43,685 nt of DNA from Fragilaria crotonensis. Taxonomy: Eukaryota; Bacillariophyta; Fragilariophyceae; Fragilariales; Fragilariaceae. The stretch lies in contig JAKSYS010000529.1 in the NCBI GenBank assembly GCA_022925895.1, positions 1 through 43,685 of the forward strand, in the 5' to 3' direction. Position numbers and translations under genes: made by a program. The notes under the pieces were generated by a model. That model did no database searches. It saw only the letters and a program-made list of their open reading frames with translations, and was not told the DNA's origin. Of the stretch, positions 11,024-20,701 are shown piece after piece (positions within the stretch are counted from its first letter, which is position 1; every line of letters starts with the position of its first letter).

Positions 11024-11755
11024 TTACTGCTTCTTCAATGTCTTCCAGGTTAAACATGGATACCAGATAAGCGCAATAAAGACCATGGACGTACACCACA
11101 AAACGATCGCCAAAGTCGACACTGTGTCCAACAGTAACACCATTTGGGGCGGTTCGGTCGAGAATTCATCTCTCTTGATCTGATATCGTTTGATCCAGGT
11201 GACAATGCCGAATGCTCCTCGATAGCTATTGGCCAAGACCGTGTACCAAAATCCCATTCCGTGACGTTCCTTGATCATGGACTCAAGTGCTATCTGAGAT
11301 TGAAAGATGAACAAATGCGGAACGAGCACGTATGCCAGATTTTCAATCGTCCGTTTATCGACACCCCAACCAGTCGACGACAATGACGACGAGACCAAAA
11401 TGATCCAAGGCGTCAGCAGAAGAAAAGAAACCTCGCACGTCATGAGACCCGCGGTCGTCACTGCCATCAACCGGGTTGTTTTCAAACCGACTTGTTCCTG
11501 TCGTGGTTTCCGATGTGCACCAAGCAAGAGCAGGAGAAGCATTACAAGAAAACTGAACGCAACATCGCGAAAAGGGATCACATCCGGATGCCAGACACAG
11601 AGAACGGCATTGAGGGTCGCGAAGACTATTGAAAAAGCAAACGATTGCCAAACCAGCAATACTGGGATTGCCACCAAGAGAGCCAGAAATGACAGAGCCA
11701 GTTTAGAAGTCAAGTCAGAGGACTCCTCTGACAAGTACGGTTTAAGAAAGTCCAT
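11024..11755 (-). CDS. Unrecognised multipass membrane protein, 243 aa
   Basis: The first ATG in frame is at 11755, giving MDFLKPYLSEESSDLTSKLAL. Five or six hydrophobic segments are evident (for example LVAIPVLLVWQSFAFSIVF, SFLVMLLLLLLG, FLLLTPWIILVSSS, TLAIVLWCTSMVFIALIW). It lacks the DUF1295 core motifs, but its N-terminus lines up with that of the convergent DUF1295 gene: (T/S)EESSD, then LALS, then a similar hydrophobic helix with Trp at the same place. It may be a diverged paralogue or share an N-terminal membrane module. The frame is intact. Function unknown. Confidence 0.75.
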   Translation of the reverse strand: MDFLKPYLSEESSDLTSKLALSFLALLVAIPVLLVWQSFAFSIVFATLNAVLCVWHPDVIPFRDVAFSFLVMLLLLLLGAHRKPRQEQVGLKTTRLMAVTTAGLMTCEVSFLLLTPWIILVSSSLSSTGWGVDKRTIENLAYVLVPHLFIFQSQIALESMIKERHGMGFWYTVLANSYRGAFGIVTWIKRYQIKRDEFSTEPPQMVLLLDTVSTLAIVLWCTSMVFIALIWYPCLTWKTLKKQ

Positions 11756-11996
11756 TTCCGTGTTCTTAATCGCAGGCGTCAAAAAGCGAATTGATTTTGT
11801 TTTGTAATCTTTTGAGTGAAAAAGAACAGAATGGCTTGTTCACATCTCATTGATTACTTGACAGCAATTGGATCCACTATTTCCTGAGATTGTTCCCTTT
11901 CGAAAGGCACGATTGCCACATGCTGGGGTGACCTGTGACATCGGGGCTCGCATCGGACTAATGAGTCACGAGTCCACAGAAGACTCGTGACTCGAG
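11756..11996. other. Short intergenic interval
   Basis: It contains the 18-base string at 11936-11953 shared, with one difference, with 9521-9538, and repeated GAGTCACGAGTC-type direct repeats near 11960-11995. No gene. Confidence 0.5.
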
Positions 11997-13253
11997 CTAG
12001 GTCGCCGTTCCGAAGAAACTGAGCAGAATGACGCCGGCTACGGCCAGCGTTGCTCCGATACTGGCACGGATGGTTGGTTTGTCATTTTGCAGCAGCCAAC
12101 TCAACGGCAATGCATAAATAGGACCGACAGAACCGAGGGTCAGTGCCAGTGCGAGGGCAACTTGAAACAATGCGTAGTTGCTCAGAGCTGGTGTTATGAA
12201 TGTAACGAGAGCAACACCAACAACAGTATATATCCATGCGGATCTTGCCATGTGGGTCGGTAACTTGTACCAAGGTGTTTCCTGGTTATCTTTGATCGCT
12301 CCCGAATAGAATAGCATAAATCGCGATCTGACCGACATTGCAATGGATAAAAGAAACATGATCGCTCCTGCAAAACCAAAGCGTATGAGCGAAATCTCCC
12401 ATGTTGACATGCGACTGCCCCATTGTTTTGTAAGAACCGATCCATAAGTGTCGAGGACCACATTAGTTACAGCCATGACGTATCCCCGTCGAAGCGATGC
12501 GACTGTGTTGCTTCGACTCTCTCGCAGGGAAGAGTGACGTTGAGGTTGAGTCAGCACTTCAACGTCTTGATTTTCTGGTTCGAGCGATGATGTAGTGTGA
12601 GGTGCCTCTGCCTCGTTCCTTTGTGTAATTTGAGATTCGGATTCGCGTGAATCCAAAGACAATGATTCTATAGCAGACCCGTTGCCTTCCGTTGGTGTAG
12701 GCGGCGATTCCAGTGGGTCTGAGCTTACATCAACGACTACACCTGAGATGGGTTCGACGTCGTTGATCACTGTCTCGCCTTCTCTCTGCTGGGCACGTTC
12801 CAGGCTAACAATAACCACACCGCTGACAGTCAGTATCACCCCACCTAGCGCTGCAATTTTCAAGTTTTCACCCAGAATGGCCCATCCCATAAAGGCTGCC
12901 AGGAATGGTTTGACTGTATCCACGACAATAACCCTCCTCGCTCCGAGCAATCGCAATGCCTCCAACCACAAAAAATCTCCCACCACGATCCCCAACAAGG
13001 ATGACAGGATTAGAAATCCCACAGCTTGAATGGTAAATAGTTCTTTTGGAAAGGGATCACAACCATTGGTCGTTGATGATTCACACCGTGTTGCAATGGA
13101 AACAATGAGGAACCAAGTGGATGCCAAACAACATTTGAAGAGATTCAATGCATATGTACTACCACTCCAATGATTGTCCCATATAATGAATCCAATGGTC
13201 ATGATTAATGGCGCAGTCACTGCGGCCGTGACGCCAAGGGGAAAGGAAGACAT
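11997..13253 (-). CDS. DMT-family (EamA-type) transporter, 418 aa
   Basis: Membrane transporter of the drug/metabolite transporter superfamily; the substrate cannot be told from sequence. The N-terminal half has about five membrane segments including LGIVVGDFLWLEALRLLGA and VDTVKPFLAAFMGWAILGE, the typical EamA repeat with conserved Pro and Glu. A hydrophilic Ser/Glu-rich linker of about 110 residues follows (residues 150-260, probably cytosolic and possibly phosphorylated). The second half repeats the pattern, ending ALALALTLGSVGPIYALPLS and a final helix. The frame is intact and intronless, with a clear ATG at 13253. Confidence 0.88.
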   Translation of the reverse strand: MSSFPLGVTAAVTAPLIMTIGFIIWDNHWSGSTYALNLFKCCLASTWFLIVSIATRCESSTTNGCDPFPKELFTIQAVGFLILSSLLGIVVGDFLWLEALRLLGARRVIVVDTVKPFLAAFMGWAILGENLKIAALGGVILTVSGVVIVSLERAQQREGETVINDVEPISGVVVDVSSDPLESPPTPTEGNGSAIESLSLDSRESESQITQRNEAEAPHTTSSLEPENQDVEVLTQPQRHSSLRESRSNTVASLRRGYVMAVTNVVLDTYGSVLTKQWGSRMSTWEISLIRFGFAGAIMFLLSIAMSVRSRFMLFYSGAIKDNQETPWYKLPTHMARSAWIYTVVGVALVTFITPALSNYALFQVALALALTLGSVGPIYALPLSWLLQNDKPTIRASIGATLAVAGVILLSFFGTAT

Positions 13254-13860
13254 GATTTGAGAATCACAATCATGAATTACTGTGTACTGTAGAGTGGATT
13301 ATATACTGAGTACGAAAAGTTGTGAGTACTGTACGGGAGCGACGGTTTGTTTCGTTGTGTCCTTGGGTTGGATTCTGTCCTTGTTGTTGTCGTCGTGGGC
13401 GTAGTTCGAGCTCATCTCAATCTTCATTCAGATCAGGGGTCGGGACAAGGATGATGATCGTATGTTGTTTGGTGAATTGTCAGCTGTATGTTATTCGAGT
13501 GTGCTCCGGACTGGTGTCCATGGGCTGCGTGATTTTCTATTGGCTTGTTGTGCACTCGGAGTTCTCCACTATGTACAAGTACTGCACTGTGCACTGTTAC
13601 CGGCAAAACTAAGCGAGTAAAATGGAATTACCGTTACTCAGTACTCGCCATACTCCAGTATTGTAGAACACCCCTTAACCGAAAATATACCGCACGATGT
13701 GTTGAAATCGCGTCTAAAAATGGGACATTTTCAATTTTCAACACGTGACAATAGCACAAAGATTCGTGGTGACACAGTACACAGTAGTATAGTCGTGCAT
13801 TATGCCACTTCCGCACCTTCCACACAAATCTTCGTTATTCCTCTTTGCGACTATTACACC
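13254..13860. other. Divergent intergenic region between the transporter and PDI-like gene
   Basis: No gene recognised. Both flanking genes start outward from here, so their promoters should lie inside it. Short frames read through but have no family resemblance. Confidence 0.5.
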
Positions 13861-14460
13861 ATGAAGTTCTCGTCTTTGATCCTCACCATTACAACTGTTT
13901 CTCTCCTCCTCGTCTCCTCCGTGGACGCTGGAGGTCCGGTGCAGCTCCATTTGGATAACTTTGAGACAGAAATGAGTGGAAAGAATGCACTCATCAAGTT
14001 CTTTGCTCCCTGGTGTGGTCATTGCAAGGCCATCAAACCCGCGTGGGATCAATTGGGGGCTGAATATGCCGGTTCCTCCTCGGTCCTGATTGGTGATGTC
14101 GACTGTACGGACAGTGGTGATTCGTTGTGCCAAAAGTTTGGTGTCCAGGGATATCCCACTCTCAAGTTCTTCAAGGATGGAAATTTGGAGGGAGAAGATT
14201 ACACGTCGGGACGTGATTTTGACAGTTTGAAGACATTTGTATCGGAAGAATTGGAAGTCAAGTGCAATGTCAAGGATCCATCCCTCTGTTCAGACAAGGA
14301 GAAGGCATTCATTGAAAAGATGAAGGCAGAATCTGCGGAAGCCAGGAAGAAACAAATTGATCGTCTCTCCAAGCTGAAGGGATCGTCGATGAAGGCGGAG
14401 TTGAAGCGTTGGTTGAACCAGAGACTTAACATTCTTACAGGTCTGGATCAGGAGCTTTAG
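13861..14460 (+). CDS. Secreted PDI-like thioredoxin-domain protein, 199 aa
   Basis: An N-terminal signal peptide (MKFSSLILTITTVSLLLVSS, probable cleavage after VDA) precedes one thioredoxin domain with the PDI-type active site APWCGHCK, the conserved cis-proline in GYPTLKFF, and DVDCT. A C-terminal helical, Lys/Glu-rich segment follows. It is expected to be a disulfide oxidoreductase of the endoplasmic reticulum. The last residues, LDQEL, resemble but do not match a canonical KDEL/HDEL retention signal. An in-frame ATG-less extension upstream is not needed: the start at 13861 gives an immediate signal peptide. The frame is intact and intronless. Confidence 0.93.
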   Translation: MKFSSLILTITTVSLLLVSSVDAGGPVQLHLDNFETEMSGKNALIKFFAPWCGHCKAIKPAWDQLGAEYAGSSSVLIGDVDCTDSGDSLCQKFGVQGYPTLKFFKDGNLEGEDYTSGRDFDSLKTFVSEELEVKCNVKDPSLCSDKEKAFIEKMKAESAEARKKQIDRLSKLKGSSMKAELKRWLNQRLNILTGLDQEL

Positions 14461-14714
14461 ATTTATGATCGTTCGATCTTATGGCGAGTTTGGTCAATTG
14501 CTGCCTTTTCGCATGGATAAATGACCTTACCAGTAGACAAAACAAATTCCTCTTATTCGCAGTGACTCTTAGGTAAGAGTAAGATACTTAGGATAGTAAC
14601 TAGAACCAACTAGAAAAAAGGGATTGATCGACTTTGATGCGTTCAAATCAGCAGTGTGCAAAGTCAAGGTGACATTACAGATCTGTGCGTTTCCTGTCAT
14701 GTTGTTGATACCTA
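14461..14714. other. Convergent 3' intergenic interval
   Basis: Separates the PDI-like gene from the convergent minus-strand gene. No feature beyond short AT-rich sequence is seen. Confidence 0.5.
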
Positions 14715-15790
14715 TTATGAACAGCCCTTGGACCGATGCCGAACATGATGCTGATGAGTCAGAGTCACGTGTGCTGTTTCAGGTAAGTCCTCTAGAATAC
14801 CGTGCAGAGTTGCTGTTGTGGTGTGATGGGCCGACAGACGTTGCATCACTTCCAGTCGCACTCGTGTCGACGAGTCCACATCACCGAACCAACCCAAGGA
14901 TCGACTCCATCGCAGGCTTATTCTTCCTCGATTCCTCCAACCATAGGTATGACTCGATTCCAATTGTCCAGATGTACTTATTTGTAATTTGGGGATCCAC
15001 CAATCTGGATCATGCTCTTGTGACTGAGATGATATCGGAGGATGCTTGTTTGCATAATGATCATTCCATAGTGCCTTGTATTCGGCATGAAACCGTGGTG
15101 TAGATTCGCCCAACAAGGAAATTGGTACACGAGCAACGATATACGCTTGACGAATGGAGTTTGTTCCAAGTTCCAAGGAACATGCGTCATATTGCTGTTG
15201 CGGTTGGTGATGTTGTTGACGTTTCCGACCAGGATTGAGTAGTACGTGAGTCGACAGTACTGCAGGACTGTTAAGTGGTGATTCTCGTGTTCCCACTAGC
15301 TTTTCTTCATTTTCTTGTTCTTGTTCTCGAGGTCCCTCGATTGCCACTTGCCAATCCACATGATTCCATTGAAGCTTGGTAAAGAAGGAATTGCCAGTCG
15401 TCGATTGCAAGTCGTACGTAAATCCCACTTGCAGATACGGTGGTCCATCCACAGATAGCAACGAAGGCATCTCATCACAAGTTGGTTGTTGATTTTGATC
15501 ATTCTCCGTTGTTGTGGTGTTCCAGTTGCTTGTACGCACACCCCCATAACCAGTGACTTGACATTCATATCGTCCCGACCAATCAATTGAAACCTTTTTT
15601 ATTCGACTGGCAGAGGCATCATCATTTGGTCTTTGAAAGAGACCCTTAGGAATCTACCACTTGGTTTCAAATTGATATTGACGGGAGTTGCCATTGTCAC
15701 AGCGGAACAAGAAGAGGATTGTAGTATGAATTTGAACAAGAACAAGAGGGAAACAATGACTTGTCCATGTTCATGCACATGTACACCCAT
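14715..15790 (-). CDS. Unrecognised secreted protein, about 358 aa, one frameshift
   Basis: The ATG at 15790 gives MGVHVHEHGQ followed by a strongly hydrophobic segment (VIVSLLFLFKFIL) ending QSSSCSA, a plausible signal peptide. The frame breaks near 15650: one missing base joins NINLKPSG to IPKGLFQRPNDDASASRIKK, then SIDWSGRYECQVTGYG and the long frame ending at 14715. Total length with the base restored is 358 residues. The body is rich in Gln, His and Thr and in beta-strand-like stretches (AYIVARVPISLLGES; RISLRWSRSLGWFG). No C-terminal membrane helix is present. I recognise no family. It converges with the PDI-like gene. Confidence 0.6.
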
Positions 15791-16286
15791 TGTCGGTATG
15801 ATGACCTAGATACTATACTACCTGGATGTACGTGATACCTGATGATGTGTGTTTGATTCATCACCGTCCAACGTCCAACACATCTATCACGAACCACGAA
15901 ATGTGAGACCAAGGTCGGTGGTCGGCATCCGTCGTTTTGATTGACGTTGATGGCCGATTGAAGGACTGGCACTGGTATTGGTACTCTACCGGTATTTCGG
16001 CATCATATGTGACGAACTGCGCAGCACGTGGCAAGTTGGCAAGTTGGCAAGTTGTAACATCAGCGGTCGCTTGACAGACGTGAATCTCAAATCTGAGAAA
16101 AAAGCGCTGAAAAAGCTCCAAATACTTGCACGACTTGTGCTCGTAGTACTAAGAGGTTTCGATTAGTGCGTAAAGTATAATATAAAGAATGAACATTTCG
16201 ACTATGAAAATACATACATGTGTTCGAAATACTGTACTGGAGTAAAGCATCGAGACGAAGTATGCATATGTCTTAAATCAGAATTA
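15791..16286. other. Intergenic region before the transposon
   Basis: No gene. A threefold direct repeat of AAGTTGGC lies near 16029-16052. The interval ends at the TA target duplication (16285-16286) of the following element. Confidence 0.5.
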
Positions 16287-19200
16287 TGGCTTGTTTCGCT
16301 TCGTAGCAAAATATAGTGCAACTCGTGTAGGATCAGTACAAAATCCGTGACGTCTTCGTTTTATGCCAGGGGATGGCAGCCTCGCACATCGAAACAAGAC
16401 GATCGAAACCACACCAAAAAAAGTTGTTCGGACCATGATATTGTAACGACAACTTCACCAACTTACACTTCGTAACTGCCGAGCCTTTTGTTGCGACTGG
16501 ATCAATAATATACTTCAAGGCAGAGTTTAACTTGCGAGGGTCGGCAGTTGAGACATAATGAAGACGCTCGCAACGTATTATCAGTGTTGGCTTGAAATCA
16601 CCAAGCAACAACGATACCGAGACAAATGGCTGTCAGACGAACTCTATTTCCGTGCAATCAATGCCCAGTTTCCAACTCTCAAGGCCCTTGGATTCGATAG
16701 AGGCATGTTGAACAAAGCAATTTCATCATGCGAAGGCGCAACACTTGATGACTTCACAGAATCGAATGATACTGGCCGATTCCGGAGGTCAGCCAAAGGC
16801 CTTGATATCTTCGGCAATCCAAAACGAAAGATCTGGGGATACTACGTAACAGATCCCGGAGGATTGGTCGAACGTCCGCCAGATGGAAAGAAATGTTTCT
16901 TGTCTCTGTTGCAAGACGCAGGAATAAATGATCGCTATAGTGTGGCACGTGGTTCATCGGAAATTGTGGATCTGACGACGGAAATTCATATCCAATCGAG
17001 AGCAAAGAGGAAAGCTGAAGCAGGTGCAGCTGTTGCGGCACAATCTCCTGGTAGTCAGAAGAAAGCAAAGGCTTCTCAACTTGCTTCTGGATCTGATTCG
17101 GCAATTATCTCGGTAGAGAGCTACTGGGACAGTCCGGAGGCAAAAAAGCTCTTCCTTGGGAGCTCAACCGACAACCGAAGCGTTGTTGATGTTCTTCAGC
17201 AACGTATAGAAAGGCTGCAGCAAGTCAATAGAAGTCCTGACGGGTGGAGAGACCTCATTGATAAGCATGATGTAGACAATCTCTGTTCTCCGTATGATAT
17301 CTTCATAATACGACAGCGATGCTCCATTCTTTGCTTAGCATATATCATGGCCTTGGAGGAGATGAACTCTGCTCGGTGGGTAGAAGATTGCTGCTCCCAG
17401 GCTGTCTATGATAGCAATAGGATGGGCATTGAAGCCGCAACCAGCAAGCTTACAGTTGCAGGCTGGAATATCCTACTGCGAGCGAATCGCGAGCACTTTC
17501 CGTTACCAGACCCGAAGATACATAAACAAAAGAAACCACTCCCTGATCTTCTAGAGTACTTCCGTGAAGAAATCACATTACCATGGATTGACTACTGTAT
17601 TGGAAGCCTTGCTGACCTAACAGTGGAATCGGCACGTAACGAGCTGATCACTAAGATAATTCCTAACTATTGTTCGCAGGTGAATGACGATGACACGGAG
17701 GAGAATGCAACAAACAAGAACGGTGAATCTAGTACTACAATTAAAGACTGCTGCCCACTCCTTCAGACGTATCTAGATTCTCCTATCTCATTGACGACAA
17801 CCTGGCGATGGCTTCGACGTCTCGGCTTTCATTACGACAGTCGCAAGAAATCCTTCTTTGTTGATGGGCATGAGAGACCCAATGTCGTATTCCACCGGAA
17901 CGAGTTCTGCACGAAATACCTATCGAAGCTTGAACCTCGAACCCATCGATGGATTCAAGTGAGAAGAGAAACTGTGGAAAAGTGGAAGTCAGAGAAAAGA
18001 ATTTCAGACGACGTCGCAGGTCAAGGATATTCTTACCAAGAGCAGCCTTCGGGCAAAGAAATGATTGAATTCCACGTGGACGATTTTGATTTTCTTCATT
18101 CGGTTGCGGAGGAAATGGGCTTTGGTATGTTTGGAGGGAACCTCAGCGTTCGCAAGCCGCTAGGTCTGAAACCACTGATGATCTTCGGCCAAGATGAAAG
18201 CGTGTTCAACCAGTTTCTGCTCAAATCACGCCAATGGGTTGGGCCACTAGGTCAACGTCCACTTTTGCCAAAGACGGACGGAATGAGCCTCATGCTCTCC
18301 GCAATTCAATCGCGTGAAACCGGATTCGGAGTTCCGATCAGTCGGATTCAGATGGAAGAAATAAATGAGACTCGTCGTGGTCATAACTATGTTGACCTTG
18401 ATGCAGCGATTGCAGTTCATGGCCAAGTGTCCAAGAAAGACCTGGAAGAATCGCCATTTGTTGTGAGTTTCGAATTGGGAGCAAACAACGAAGGGTATTG
18501 GACTTACAATCACATGAGCATGCAGTTTGAGGACTGCGTCGACTGCATCAAAGTTATATACCCCCAATTTGACTTCGTTTTTCTGTTTGATCATTCGCAG
18601 GGACATTCAAAGAAATTGACGGGCGGTCTAGATGCTTACAGTATGAATAGAAGCTATGGAGGAGCACAACCAATAATGCGTGAGTCAAAAATAAAGGAAC
18701 ACGATGGGTACCTCGGGATGCATGCTGCACGAACCTTAAACGTTGGCGACACACAATCTTTTGTGTTTACCTCGGAGGATGATGGTCCATTCTGGATGTC
18801 ACCACAAGAACGGGAACTTAACCGTGATGACCGCATACTCCCATCTCCGGCAGGCATTCCGCGAATGCGAAACAAAACCATCGCTGAACTCAAATCGGAG
18901 CTCGCTCCACTCAATATCTTGAGCAATCGCCGCCAATATCGCCTGACCGAATTACAACAGATTGCAAGGGATAACAATTTGGATCCAAAAGTGGAAAGGA
19001 CAAGGGAGAAAAAGGTTGGTTAGGCCAGCCGAAAGGTCTCATGCAAGTCCTTTGGGAGCGAGGATGGATAGATGAAGGCAATATTGACAAGTATACAATG
19101 GATATTGCGAAGGACAAGAATGATGGTGAAGATATGGAGGATGCCGAAAATTGGAGCTTAAAATATCTGATGGCATCGTGTCTTGACTTTGCTGAAGAGA

Positions 19201-19970
19201 TGACAGCGTTGCAGCATGTGGGACATGCACTTGGAGTTTCGGTCCTCATCACTCCAAAGTTCCACGCCGAAATGGCCGGCGAGGGAATTGAATACAGTTG
19301 GGGGGGTGTCGAAGAGTGTCTACCGCAAAATGCCACTGGATTCTAAAAAAGGGAAAGACATCTTTCAAGGCGTTAGTGAAAGAATGTACAAGCAGAGATG
19401 TCCTCAAAACAGTGACAGTGCGAAAGCTTTCACGACGGGCACGATCATACATATGTGCATACTTTGTCCTTCATCAACAAAACCTGAACAGTTGCGAGGA
19501 CAGTATTCCTACAGCACTCACCTTGCCTCGGATTGAACGCGTCAGGAAGGAATTCAAAACCCACCGAGCTGTAGTTGACTTTGATGCTGGCTTTGTGCAA
19601 AGCTTTGTCTCGCCTGCAATAGAGGACGTTGTTCTGATGGCAGCAAAGAATGAAACGCCAGCAGCAGGAGTATAACGTCTGAGACGCTATCGGTACTTTC
19701 GGAAATGCAAGACCGATAAAGACGAATCTGTTCAACGTGCAGCTCACCTTCAATTATTCTCGTTGCTTCTTCATCGTTTCGGCCTCGTAGTGCAAATAGA
19801 TGCGAATGAAACAGATTGTCGAAGATATAGATTTATGGATCATACCGAATTCTTGTTCTATTTTGAGGAGACTGCCGGAGGATTGGAGGCAGTTTCTCAG
19901 TTCAACTAAAATTTTAGAATACTGAGTCTACGTGCTCCTACCATATATTGCCTCATGGTGAAACAAGCCA
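16287..19970 (+). mobile_element. IS630/Tc1/mariner-type DNA transposon, 3684 bp, with TA target duplication
   Basis: The ends are short inverted repeats: TGGCTTGTTTC at 16287-16297 and its complement at 19960-19970, with imperfect similarity continuing inward (GCAAAATATA against GCAATATA). Each end is flanked by TA (16285-16286 and 19971-19972), the target duplication expected of the superfamily. A single long transposase gene fills the element on the plus strand. Together these make this a nearly complete autonomous-type element, inactive as written because the transposase frame is broken. Confidence 0.85.
16558..19675 (+). CDS. DDE transposase of the IS630/Tc1/mariner superfamily, three frameshifts
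   Basis: The first frame runs 821 residues to a stop at 19021-19023. It has a basic, Lys/Ala-rich region near residue 145-175, a helix-turn-helix-like segment (SLTTTWRWLRRLGFHYDSRKKS), VDGHERP, then FGQDES and FLFDHSQGHSKK, which carry the likely first and second catalytic Asp. The C-terminal part (GWLGQPKGLMQVLWERGWID) continues one frame over from about 19014, and the third acidic residue lies in AGEGIEYSWG, equivalent to the IEY.W motif of Tc1-like enzymes. Two more frame changes follow: an extra G in the G7 run near 19300 and an extra A in the A6 run near 19347, after which KKGKTSFKALVKECTSRDVL and SRRARSYICAYF continue to the stop at 19675. All three breaks are at homopolymers, so the enzyme could be intact in the real genome. 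About 1040 residues in all. Confidence 0.85.
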
Positions 19971-20016
19971 TACAAAAATTGTTGTAGTATGTATCAACAT
20001 GATGTACGTCATACTG

Positions 20017-20701
20017 GGAGCAGTTCAGAAAACACAAATACACATTTCTCAACGCCGGTTTACACAAATCTCATCCGTTTTTGCATGTGGGCGCGGAAAA
20101 AAATGTGTAACCCATTCTTAATAATTGGGTTATAAGCTCAAAAAAACCTTGCACATTTACACAAATTTGTCGAGCACGATTTCGTGTTCGACATTTTTGT
20201 GTAACGTTACACATTTTTGTGCAACTTCACTTTTTGTGCCTACGGTGATTTCTACATGTCGAACATAGTGCGTTGTTCTGAAATCGCGTTCCGATACAGT
20301 ACAAGTACTGAAGGTCTCGGAGTACAGCATTATTGTCGTATGAGACGGTGCTACTGCACAACGCACCGAGTCGCTGATGAAACCTCGTTTTGTACCCATA
20401 AATACAGAAAAATGCTTTCTCTTGTAACTCTTTCTCGTCAATTTCTATACCTCTGCATCAAGTACAACATGAGCGGACTTTTTTGGTTTAAGTGCATCGT
20501 TGTCATCGTGGAAATGGTCCCCCGCTGACAAGCATTTATATGAAAACCTGCCAGAAATCTCTTTTTTGTGTTTATGTTTTCTGAAAGTACGCTTTTGCAC
20601 ATTCACAAATACACAATTTTCATGTGGATCACACCACATGAAAATTTACGTGTGTTAAACCGCCGTTGAGAAATGTGTATTTGTGTTTTCTGAACTGCTC
20701 C
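20017..20701. mobile_element. Inverted-repeat element (MITE-like), 685 bp, no clear target duplication
   Basis: A 38-bp perfect inverted repeat (starting GGAGCAGTTCAGAAAACACA) lies at 20017-20054 and 20664-20701, with weaker similarity inward for a dozen bases. A TA occurs 3 bp outside the left end and 4 bp outside the right end, so a TA duplication with ragged termini is possible, but no exact duplication is seen. Inside is a 16-bp perfect palindrome at 20198-20213 and a near-perfect hairpin at 20169-20192. No transposase. Confidence 0.75.
20198..20213. repeat. 16-bp perfect palindrome TGTGTAACGTTACACA
   Basis: Self-complementary sequence inside the inverted-repeat element, next to a hairpin whose arms GTCGAGCACGA/TCGTGTTCGAC (20169-20192) match except for one base. 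It could extrude as a cruciform or act as a binding site. Confidence 0.7.

Noticed and set aside
20017-20701. Assigning this element to hAT
   Set aside because: No 8-bp duplication is present and the ends do not start with CAG.
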